DNA from: Cylindrodendrum hubeiense
Taxonomy: Eukaryota; Ascomycota; Sordariomycetes; Hypocreales; Nectriaceae
DNA: 42,511 nucleotides
NCBI GenBank assembly: GCA_014621425.1
Contig: JAANBB010000358.1
Span: forward strand, 1-42,511
Direction: 5' to 3'
A program made the translations under genes and the position numbers. Shown here piece by piece: positions 33,198 to 42,511 of the stretch. The notes below the pieces were generated by a model. The model saw only the letters and a program-made list of their open reading frames with translations. It had not been told where the DNA came from and searched no databases. Numbering within the stretch: the stretch's first letter is position 1; each line of letters starts with the position of its first letter.

Positions 33198-34320
33198 GGC
33201 CGGGGGTTGCAGCGAAGCAGTGTGGGCGATGCCTTGGAATGAGTAGTCGGATCTTAGGCGCTGTGCGCGTGTGTGGTCGGCTCAATTAATTAAAACAGCT
33301 GGGTGATGGCGCGGATGAGTATGACGGTGGTGGTGTTGATGTCAAGTAAAGTGAGAGTGACGTTGACGATGGGCGAATCAATTGCTCGCTAAGCTGGAGC
33401 TGGGGTCACGGAGCTTTGATTGGGAGCCAACCGATGAAGACACGCCTTTTAGTGAGCAGCACCCCGCTATAAGCTCGCACCTTTGGTGGGTTTCAGTGAG
33501 GGGCACAGGGCGTGGAGCTTGACAGCCGTGGCGCTGAAGCATCGAGTGTTTGAGGTGCTCACTTATGATATAGTATACACGATATATGTACGATATATTT
33601 GAAGTCTTATTCAATAGAACCCATCTTCCTACAACACTAGGCAGTCGATGGTTGACGATTGATTTGCGGAGCACAACAAGACCTTGCCAATGGTTGTTTC
33701 AGTGCATACTTGCTGTTCCTCCTCTCCCGATTGATAGGCGCATCATAGTTGGTTCAACGTCAACGGAAAGCAGCCTTGAGAATTGCAATCGAGGCTTCCA
33801 AAGACCAATTCGGCTCTACCATCAATGTCTAACTATATACCTGCCTACGCAGTAAAAGGCCGAGACCTCAAAGTGATCCGTTCTCAGGGAGCCATCCAGC
33901 ACACCAGCGACCCTGGCCCAGCTGAGCTGTGGCAAGCTACAGTGGAGCCAGCGCCTATTATTGGGAGAGCTGCAAGGGAGACTACAGCTGAGCTTGCTGC
34001 GGGGCACGCAAGACCCATGCCCTAAGGATCGGCGGGTGACGTCGCCTCCCGCGTCCAGTCCCGTCCCCCAAATCCTCTCCCTCCCCACTCTCCGGAGCTT
34101 GTTTCTCCAACTTGTCTGCCAAGCAATTGTCACAGTCGTCATCATCCTGGCGTCGTAGTGCTGTGTCGTGTGCTAATTCTTGTTTTTCCTTCTTCTCCTG
34201 GTAGCGCGACAACCAGGAACTGCCTTTAAACCACGATTCCTTCGTCCAAATCCCTCTCTCCCTCCGTGTCCATCCCCCGTTCTCGGTCGTTGATCTCGTG
34301 AACCCAACCTCACGCCAGCC
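33198..34320. promoter_or_regulatory. Divergent intergenic region between the phosphoesterase and anoctamin genes
   Basis: 1.1 kb contains both promoters. The right part (34050-34320) is pyrimidine-rich and probably forms the anoctamin leader. An AT-rich patch near 33560-33610 (TATAGTATACACGATATATG and on) is the most TATA-like spot. No gene was recognised. Confidence 0.5.
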
Positions 34321-36929
34321 ATGTCCAGTCCCCAGGACGACGCCCTCCAGGAGGGCAACTTTGGGTGCGTCCCTCGCCGCCCGAATCAAAGGAGGCAGCA
34401 AACATATATGGAGTGTGAAGAGGCTAACCAACCGTGGCTTTCCCAGTGTCGACTTTGTTGTCCACTACAAAGTCCCCCCGGCAGGTAAATCATTTCCAGC
34501 TCCATATGCTTTTCCCGCTTGAACTCTCGACTGATCAAGCATTCACCCCTGCAATAGAACGCGCCGAAGCTGAAGCCGGCTTCGTCCAGCTTGTTGAAGC
34601 CCTCACCGCCGTAGGCCTCGCTACCGAAGTCCGCCATGGCGGCCAAGACTCCCTCCTCATCATGGTCAAGATGGCTTCCGCCGACCTCCTCGCCCAGCAA
34701 GTCTACCGCGCCCGCCTCCAGGACTGGCTCCATGGTGTCCGCGCCTCCGCCCCCGATAAGGATGTCGCCCAGGCTCTGCAGAGCGAGCCCGTTACCGAGG
34801 CCGAACGTCTCCGCCTGATATATCTCATGATTACCAAGCCCAAGAACGAGGGCGGCGCCGGAATATCGCCTTCCAAAGCCAAGTGGAAGCATGTCCATTC
34901 CGTCTTTCCCCTACATAACCACGCCTTCAACAAGGCGTGGATTAAGACGTGGGGCAGCAAGTATCTGCTGGACCAGGAGGACCTCGATAGCATCCGCGAC
35001 AAGTTTGGCGAGAACGTTGCCTTCTACTTTGCCTTCCTAGGGTCCTACTTTCGCTTCCTCGTTATCCCTTCCGCCCTCGGTTTAGGGGCCTGGTTGCTTC
35101 TGGGTCAATTTTCCTCCCTCTATTCTCTGCTCTGTGGTCTGTGGTCCGTAGTCTTCTTCGAGTACTGGAAGAAGAAGGAGGTCGATCTTGCAGTCCAATG
35201 GGGTGTTCGCGGCGTCTCCAACATCCAGCAATCCCGCCCCGAGTTTGAGTGGGAACACGAGGCGGAGGATGCTGTTACTGGCGAGCCTATCAAGGTTTAC
35301 CCGCCTCTCAAGCGAGTAACGACTCAATTGCTCCAGATTCCTTTCACGGTAGCATGTGTCATCGCCCTAGGCAGCCTCATTGTGACATGCAACTCGTTGG
35401 AGGTGTTCATCAACGAGGTTTACACTGGCCCGGGCAAGCAGTACTTGGTGAGCGAGCTTGATCCTTAAACCATGTTGGCGACGCATCAACTAACTAAACC
35501 AGGGATTCTTACCAACGATTTTCCTCGTCGTTGGAACCCCGACTATTTCAACTCTTCTTATGAGCGCCGCCGAGAAATTGACCGCTATGGAGAATTATGC
35601 CACTGTTGATGGTATGCAATATAAATGCTACACATTCACTACCCTAGCTGACCTTTTCTAGCCCATGACGCAGCCCTTATCCAGAAACAGTTTGTCCTCA
35701 ACTTCATGACGTCTTATATGGCACCCCTTTTTACGGCCTTTGTCTACATCCCCTTTGGCCACATCCTTGTCCCATTCCTCGAATTTTGGAGGGCGACGGC
35801 ACAGACCATTACCTTCAGCGAGAAGCCCCTGCCTACCCGGGAGTTCCAGATCAACCCGGCCCGAATCACCAACCAGATGTTTTACTTCACTGTCACGGCT
35901 CAGATTGTCAACTTTGTGACCGAGGTTATTGTGCCATATGTTAAGCAACAGGCTATCTCAAAGGCCAAGGAGTTCAAGACCAAGGGAAAACAGAACTATG
36001 ACCACGAAGAGGAGGTAGAGTTTCTTGAGCGAGTCCGTAAGGAATGCGAATTGGAGGTGTACGACGTCTCTGGTGACTACCGGGAGATGGTGATGCAATT
36101 TGGTAAGCCAAACACGGAAATGCTTCTGTGCAAAAGCCTATTAACACTTTAAAGGTTACCTTTCTTTGTTTTCAGTTGCCTGGCCCCTTGCAGCTTGCTG
36201 CTTCCTTGTCAATAATTGGGTTGAGTTGCGATCTGATGCACTCAAAATTGCCGTCAGCACCCGCCGCCCAATCCCCTGGAGAACGGACTCTATCGGACCT
36301 TGGCTTACGGCTCTCGGCTTTCTCTCTTGGCTAGGCAGCATCACCAGCGCGGCGATTGTATACCTGTGCAGCCGTTCTCAGAACGAAACTAACGGGGTGG
36401 CATCTCAGATCACGGGATGGGGTCTTCTGTTGAGCATCCTTTTGGCGGAGCACTTTTACCTCGCTGCACAAATGGCGGCGCGATTTGTCCTCAGCAAGCT
36501 GGATAGCCCAGGACTACAAAAGGAGCGCAAGGAGCGATACGTGATGAAGAAGAAACTGCTGGGAGAGCACCTTGGCCAAGACGTGGTGGCAACACCAGGA
36601 GTCGCCACTGCCGAGAAGATCACCCGTGAGGCGCTCGAGGAGGAAGCTCGACAGACGTCAATCCGTGGACATGGCACCCCTGAGGAAATGTAGGATTGGC
36701 CCCCTAGGATGCTGCATATTCGCAAAGCTAATATGATCACAGGTTTTGGCAACGCCAGCGGGGCCTGCAGGAGACCATTGAAGTTGGGCGAAGGATGATC
36801 GAGCAGCAGGTAAGTTTAACAATCCTTGCTTGACGCGTGGGGGCAAATGTGGCTCACCGTGGTGGTTGATAGGCGGCTGTTGGCCGAGATGAGACGAAGA
36901 AGACTCCGGCTCCAAGTGAAAAGGCGTAA
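34321..36929 (+). CDS. Anoctamin / TMEM16 phospholipid scramblase (Ist2 family)
   Basis: Eight exons (34321..34364, 34447..34484, 34558..35447, 35503..35611, 35662..36102, 36155..36689, 36743..36809, 36873..36929) encode 726 residues. All seven introns are GT..AG and 50-82 bp. The family forms dimers with ten membrane helices; the close relative nhTMEM16 is a calcium-activated lipid scramblase. The six calcium ligands are all present: N444 and E448 (VNFVTE), D499 and E502 (GDYREM), E531 and D535 (VELRSD). Each is shifted by four from nhTMEM16 because the N-terminus is four residues shorter. The cytosolic N-terminal domain (WLHGVRASAP, LIYLMITKP) and a charged C-terminus (EEARQTSIRGHGTPEEMFW) are also conserved. 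A proline at 382 in the expected fourth helix is a possible difference. In yeast, Ist2 tethers cortical ER to the plasma membrane; this shorter form lacks the long Ist2 tail. Confidence 0.95.
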
Positions 36930-37539
36930 AGAGGGACAGGATGCAATAGGATGGGATTCTGCGGAATGGAGGGGATGTGATGAGCGGGGTCTTGACGTCT
37001 GGCGCCAGACTGTTTTGGGATGATCTATGATGTCGGGGGAGATTGTACCTCCAGTAGACTCGCAGTTATGAGGCCATGATGTTCGGTTGCTGATTGTTGC
37101 TGTATTTGTTAGCTCTGGGTTGCGCGGTCGTCAGTGGGTGTCTTGACAGATTGAATGCCTAAAAGTGGATTTGTGTTAACTAGTCAATCCATCTCTCGGC
37201 GTGAACCTGGTATTCTCTCCGGACCTCTCATCCCGGGCGGAACCCAATGTTAAGTCAACCGAGACACGTCTCGGTCGCAAGATAAGAACAAGCGCTTCAC
37301 GAAGGCCGATACAAGGAGGCTAAATAACGTTGGAACCCGCCGTGACCCAACAGCCCTGCATCATGGAAGCACGCTTCTAGAACGCCTAGCCAAGAAGCCA
37401 AGCCAAGGCCGACCACCTGCGACTAAACTGCCTCGCGATCCCGCCGCCGCGCGTTGGGCGCACCGGACTTGGGCTTGGCCTCGGCCCACGACGCCCGGCC
37501 GGAGGGGGAGGGGCACTAGAAGAGTGCCGCAACGACGCC

Positions 37540-37561
37540 ACATACTACATAGGTAGTATGT
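37540..37561. repeat. Perfect inverted repeat with 9-bp arms
   Basis: ACATACTAC (37540-37548) and GTAGTATGT (37553-37561) flank a 4-bp ATAG loop. In RNA this would make a small hairpin with a weak AT-rich stem and no T run after it. Confidence 0.8.
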
Positions 37562-37883
37562 AACTAGATGATGGCTGTGCTGCTTTGTTTCTGGACAGGT
37601 TGCATCAAGTTACTCCCGAATCTGTACACGTATACATCTGTACAGGCCCGGCAGTGCAGCAGAGCTAGTGTGCCGAGTCTTGGACAGACTGGGAAGGCCG
37701 CAGTGACAGCCAGATCGGGGGAAAGCTGATACCTTAGTTCGATGAGCATTGTCTGCAGCTGCTGTGTTGGGCGTGGTGTGACTGGGGGATGACATTTTGG
37801 CTAGTGGCGGGGGTTGGGTAGGGGCCGAAGCGAATTTCCAGAGTGGAGGAGGGACAAGGACCGCGAGAGGCAGGCTGGTTGTT

Positions 37884-37911
37884 GGCTGCTGGTTGCTGGT
37901 TGCTGGTTGCT
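37884..37911 (+). repeat. Seven-bp minisatellite, four units
   Basis: GGCTGCT followed by three GGTTGCT units in exact 7-bp phase, then a degenerate continuation to about 37927. Confidence 0.8.
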
Positions 37912-39218
37912 GGCTGGTTGTTGCTGGTGTTTATTTGCTTGGGATCGGCGGAGGATGCGGACGTGATTCATCGCTTCCAGGCTCCCCGGGGTGATCTTTC
38001 GTGTGGCCATGAGACAGTTTCCCTCCGTGGATGGATCCTCCGTGGCGACTATTTTCAAGTCATCGACGATGAAGAGACACCGAGAACAGCCACTGATAAC
38101 AGCCACTGATAAGAGACAATCAAGGACGAATGGGGCTTGAGGTGGATGCCGCAGGGTGGTCGTGGCTTTGGTGGTCCGTGAAGAAGAGACTATTAGATGC
38201 TGAGGCCACTCTACGGGATGTGCTGCGACGGTAACAATAAGTGAAGTGTACTTACTCAGTTGAGCACAGCCGATCCGCCTCATCCAGGCAACCATGATAA
38301 CGAGCCGCTAGTTTCCTGATAAAGATGGCCTGTACTGGGTGGATTGCGGAGTCCTATTCGTACAAGTACATGGCATGCAGTGCTTGCAGTAGTCGGCGGG
38401 GTTTGAGGTTGCAGTTCTAATAAGGTGCGCCGTAGGGAGCCGGGATTCGCCAGCGCGGCGGGACAGCCTCCAACCTCGCAGCTCCAGGCGGGCGGGAACA
38501 AGGCTCAGCGATGGAGGCGGATGGCCCAAGTTGCATGTACGGAGTACAGCAACTAGGGAAGGTACCTAGGTAGCGCCTGTTGCATATGCGTTGCATGTGC
38601 CTCCCCCTCGAAGTCAATGAACACCATGGCCAAGTACAGTAACTCACCTATGTAGGTACCTTGATTGCCCAGTTGTCAACCAACCGTCAAGGTCTGCACC
38701 GAAACACAGACAGGTCCCCAAGAGTTCGTTTCGTCCCCGGCAGTCAACCCAGTCAGTCAACCCAGTCAACCAACCCGGCCCAAGCCCGAGCACCTAGCCC
38801 AGGAGAACAGACGGGGCTGCTGGTGCTGTTGCTGGTGCCCCACTCTCGGGATGGATCCGCTCTCACAGATTACTCCCGCAATACGATGCCTTCATCGATT
38901 AATCTCCCACTCCTGCTCGCACGACCCAGCCGGCCATGTCGACGACGGGGCCAGCCACGTTTTCCTGCCTGATCAGTGATGTGATCTGCCCTCGACGGGC
39001 CTGACGGAGAATAAAAGAAAAGAAACAATGACGCCAATCTGAGGATCGGCATCCTAGAGTTTGCGGGTCGATCAGAGTTGATCAATTCCTTCTCGGGCTG
39101 TAGAATATGTATCGACCGCCGCCTTGTGAGATTTGTCTTTCGGATTTTCAGTTTTCCTTGTCTGTTGCCTGCAGACGGCCACCAACAGCCACCCATCGCT
39201 CCAATCGCCTCCTCATGC

Positions 39219-39250
39219 CATTGAGCCATTGAGCCATTGAGCCATCGAGC
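39219..39250 (+). repeat. Eight-bp tandem repeat, four units
   Basis: CATTGAGC three times and CATCGAGC once, in exact phase. Confidence 0.8.
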
Positions 39251-39978
39251 ACGTCTTGTCCCCGAGAACCAACCCCTTAGAATAGCACTAACGAATCATC
39301 CAATTTCGAATCCGTTGCTCGGTTTCTCGGCCTCACTCACCCCATAGTCATTTAAAACCATCCATGGCAAGATGGGAAACAAGACGCCACCTGGGGGGGT
39401 CGCTGCGACGTCGGCGGCGTGCCACCGCCGGACACCAGGCGCCGTCGAGAAGCGAAGCCAAAGCAGAGAAACGAAGGCTTCGGGGTGGAATGGCCAATGT
39501 GGAATAAGACACATAACAGACCCTATAGCCGTTGGTGGCGTATTCGCGCGACTCCCAGAAACGGCCCTCGGTCAGCATCGCGGCATGGAATCTTGAGACA
39601 GTCGACCAGATGCGTGACCGAGCGAGGAAGCAATGAGCAATAGCTCGAAACCAGGTCCCTTGGAAACCCACAAGGGCCCCATCTCCCCCATGCCCCCCAT
39701 CGCCAAAGTCGCCTACATCGCCAAGGTTTGTCCACGATGAGGCCATCTCATCCGGCGCGGCCTGCCAGGGCGCCCACGGGGGGGAGGCGTCGGGGAGTCG
39801 CAACTTGGCAAGTGGAGGTCGAGTCGCGTAGCGTGGGCTTCGGTATCTTGGGTATCTTGGGTGTCTCTGGAGACAGTCCCCGACGAGCCTCCGTGCATGC
39901 ACTCCCCCAGTCCCCCCCCAATCCCCCAATCCCAGGGCGCCTTGGGCTGAACGTGGGCGCGGGAAGTGGAGCCCCGGA

Positions 39979-40027
39979 GCCATTACAGAGCCATTACGGG
40001 GCCATTACAGGGCCATTACGGGGCCAC
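39979..40027 (+). repeat. Eleven-bp tandem repeat with 22-bp alternation
   Basis: Four full units of GCCATTAC plus a variable triplet (AGA, GGG, AGG, GGG), then a broken fifth (GCCAC). Units 1 and 3 carry A where units 2 and 4 carry G, so the array is really two 22-bp dimers. Confidence 0.85.
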
Positions 40028-41103
40028 TCCAGAGCTAGCCCCAGTGGGCTGCTTGTTGCCCAGGCCATGTTCACCAGGTCCACCAGGTCCACCACCAGCG
40101 TCCCGGGCTTGAAGGCGACGTACGGTAGCACGAGGCTAGGAGACCCGGCTCGCTCCCCCCTGGTCCGTCATCATTCACTTCTCTTTCTCATCCAGCAGAG
40201 CGAAGCCTGCACCAGCTGCGCCGTTGGCGACTAGCCTCGGCGGCCAATGGCTGTGGCACATGCACCGCCGCACCCTGCGCTCTGCCATGAGCGAAACCCC
40301 GCGCTGCCCTCATCCCGGGTTCCTTTGGTGTCTGAATCCTTGCGGCCCGTAATCTGTACGGAGCATGTACCGGGGCAGTCATGTACAGTACTTTCCTGTC
40401 CTCCGGTTCGACGCCTTACCTGCTCTGCCTACCTATACGTTTGTGTGTGTTGCCTACAGGTAGCCCGCCGCCCGGGCTGCCTCTAGGGCTCTCTGGCTTC
40501 CTGCTCGCTCGTGGCTCTGCGCGGGGGTCATGACACCGGGTTGTCCACGGATCGCCCAAGGGTCGCCCAAGGGTCGCCCCGTCCACACCCAGCCCGTCCA
40601 TCCCCTCCATGAGTTGTCATGTCAAGGGTATGCGACGGCTCTGTTTGGCTTGGTCGCATGCGGCATCGTCCCTCACTCGCGTCTCTTCGTGACTTGGTGT
40701 CCGTTGGTGGGTGCCCTGAGGTGCCACTTGGTGTCCGCTGGTACCTTTCCGGTCCCTGGAGTCCCCTTCTTTTCCTTCTTCTTTCTTGCATTCGAAGCTA
40801 AAGCTACTCCGTACCGGGCAAGCTACTTCAATCTTGAAAGCCCAAGACTCCACCGACCTTTCATCCGTCGCCTTGTCGTCCGTCGTTCGGTCCCCCTTCG
40901 GTCGTGTGATGCACCCCCCCAATTCCCCTTGCTGCTGCTGCTGCGCCTGCCTGTCCCTCGTTGCTGCGGATTCCTCATATTGACTTACACGCCCACCCTC
41001 TCCCGTTCCCTCGAGGTCCCCTCCGCCGACCCTAAGCCGTCACAACGAACCCATACCACGCTGAACCTGCTCTGGGCGCTATCCAGTCGAGAGCCCGCCC
41101 ATC

Positions 41104-42511
41104 ATGGACGACGTCAACGACCTCGTCGTGACGCCCTTCCGGGACATGGTCGAGAAGGGCCGCGCCGCCGTCGAAAACGCTGGTGATGACAAGCCCATGC
41201 TCAAGGCCGCCCAGGCCCTCGTCAAGGAAGGCGAGCGCGCACTCAAGAGGATCGAGCCGCTATGCCGCAAGCACCTCGACGAATACAGCTCCAACTTCGT
41301 CGATGCTCTCAAGGAGAACGGTAAGTTGCCCTACTGCCCCGCCGCGCGCGAAACCATCCCGCCCGCCCACGGGACACATTGCTGACTTCTAAACCCAGAC
41401 GACATTGGCAACTTTCGCTCGGAACTGACCGACCTCCTCTGGGAGTTTGACGACTACATCGAGCTCGACGACTTCGAACCCGAAAAGTTCGCCGAGCTGC
41501 AGGCCATGTCGCGCAAGGCTGCCCCGAGAATATACGACATCCTCATGCGCATGAAACTCGAGGTGCCCATGGACCACGATGCCCGATCCGTCATGACACG
41601 CATGTCCGGGCCTAGATCCCCTCCTATGTCCCCGTCGCCTCCACCGGTTCCCTCGCTATTCCCATATACCGCCGCCAATGTTGACGTGCCGCCGATGCCG
41701 CCTATGCCACCTAATCCCCCACAGCCCGTTGAGGCCTCCCCAAGGCCAGGCAACGATCCCCCCACCGTCGAGGCGGCGACCGACCAGCTGAGGCGGCTGA
41801 TGCACTCCAAGTCTGGACCCGACGAGGGTCTGTATGGCGATTTCCCCGAGCCACCTGGCCAACAACCACAGCTTACACCAATCGAGCCGCCGCCTCGGCC
41901 GCCATCTGCTAATCCATGGGATGTCAAGACCCCGCCACCAGCCCCCGAACGGCGTATGCTGGACGACTTCGCCTTTGAGCGAAGGGCTCCCGTCGCACCT
42001 ATCGAATCTCCCATCTCGCCGCCCTTGAGCCCAGATATAGGGCTCAGGGGTGTCTCCCCGGCCCGGCCACGACCATTGAATATGACAGGGACTGACCGAA
42101 CATCCCAAATCAGCAACGAGTCGAGGCTCAGCCCCACTGGGCTCGAGCCCGTCTCCTACGAGAGGACCTACAACGTATTCCCTGGTCAATCACCACGGCC
42201 TAGATACTCAAATGCCACCTCAATAATGTCTTCGTCCATTCCCGAGGATGCCGTATCCGATCGAGGGTCCCAAGGCCGTTTCTCGCAACCGGGATCTAGA
42301 CTCCCGCCCGTGTATGACAACCGGGCGCCGTCCCGCCCGGAGTCGCTAAACTCAGAACTCAGCTCCGTCTTTGACCAGCGCCGTACTGACGGATCCACCA
42401 CTCCGATGACCGCGGACAACCGTGGATCCACCATATCGGGTCTTCAGAATAGTCCCACACTCGGCACTTCGCCGCTGAGCCCGATATACGTGAAGCCCCT
42501 GCCGGTGCCCC
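41104..42511 (+). CDS. Uncharacterised proline-rich fungal protein, 3' end missing
   Basis: Two exons are seen (41104..41320 and 41399 to the right edge); the 78-bp intron at 41321-41398 (GTAAGT..CCCAG, branch GCTGAC) splits an aspartate codon at position 73. At least 443 residues are encoded and the frame is still open at the edge. The first 145 residues are charged and look mainly helical (VKEGERALKRIEPLCRKHLDEY, LTDLLWEFDDYIELDDF), without a membrane segment or signal peptide. After this comes a long disordered part rich in P, S and R, with PPMPPMPPNPP and many S-P sites (SPPMSPSP, SPISPPLSP) that could be bound by SH3 domains or phosphorylated by proline-directed kinases. I recall similar N-terminal domains in other ascomycetes but do not know a function. 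C-ending codons and the clean intron support a real gene. The leader upstream is pyrimidine-rich. Confidence 0.8.

Larger units (their letters stand above)
36930..41103. other. Gene-free tract of 4.2 kb
   Basis: No supported gene lies between the anoctamin stop codon and the ATG at 41104. The longest open frame (39348-39983, minus, 211 codons) has low-complexity arginine/proline/glycine composition and no recognisable domain. The tract contains a 22-bp hairpin palindrome (37540-37561), a 7-bp repeat (37884-37911), an 8-bp repeat (39219-39250), an 11-bp repeat (39979-40027), two TACGGAGTA/TACTCCGTA 9-mers (38538 and 40805) and several TACCTA/TAGGTA words. The last 350 bp are pyrimidine-rich and should be the leader of the next gene. 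Confidence 0.55.

Noticed and set aside
39348..39983. Minus-strand frame of 211 codons
   Set aside because: Low-complexity R/P/G/S composition, no domain, and overlapping frames of similar quality on the other strand.

Overview
The window is nuclear DNA of a filamentous ascomycete, most likely a member of the Hypocreales (Sordariomycetes). Genes carry short introns (about 50-120 bp) with GT..AG ends and CTAAC/CTGAC-like branch sites. Untranslated leaders are pyrimidine-rich, and codons in the clear genes tend to end in C. The order-level call rests mainly on the anoctamin at 34321-36929, which matches the Nectria haematococca scramblase nhTMEM16 very closely as I remember that protein, including all six calcium ligands with a constant offset of four residues. 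No prokaryotic, viral or transposon gene, rRNA, tRNA or CRISPR array was recognised.

Left part (1-13.0 kb). A single-exon Lst4/FNIP-like gene (377-4000, +) converges on the DEAD-box helicase gene DBP10 (4994-7734, -). DBP10 shares a 273-bp divergent promoter with a DNAJC8/Spf31-type J protein (8008-8764, +). That gene converges on a mitochondrial Hsp40 of the Mdj1 type (9343-11068, -). A SAP30-like Sin3-binding protein follows on the minus strand (12393-13028).

Middle (13.0-20.0 kb). About 7 kb contain no gene I can support. They hold 7-bp minisatellites, a GTAC-rich patch and a long pyrimidine-rich stretch that probably forms the promoter and leader of a large C2H2 plus fungal_trans regulator (Klf1-like, 20044-23225, +).

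Right part (23.2-37 kb). In order: an F-box protein with six exons (-); a HotDog thioesterase (-) divergent from peroxin-12 (+); a secreted GH16-WSC protein with a probable GPI anchor (+); a calcineurin-like phosphoesterase (-); and, divergent from it, the Ist2/anoctamin scramblase (+, eight exons). Another 4.2 kb without genes (36930-41103) precedes the 5' part of an uncharacterised proline-rich protein that runs off the right edge (41104-42511, +).

The neighbours do not form an obvious pathway or biosynthetic cluster. They are mostly housekeeping genes: TORC1 signalling, ribosome biogenesis, splicing, mitochondrial folding, chromatin, peroxisome import, lipid scrambling. No new multigene system is evident. 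The best leads are the two long gene-free tracts with shared short motifs, the GH16-WSC surface protein, several introns with unusual splice sites, and the unrecognised gene at the right edge. All gene structures were built by hand from reading frame, splice signals and family knowledge; none has transcript support here.
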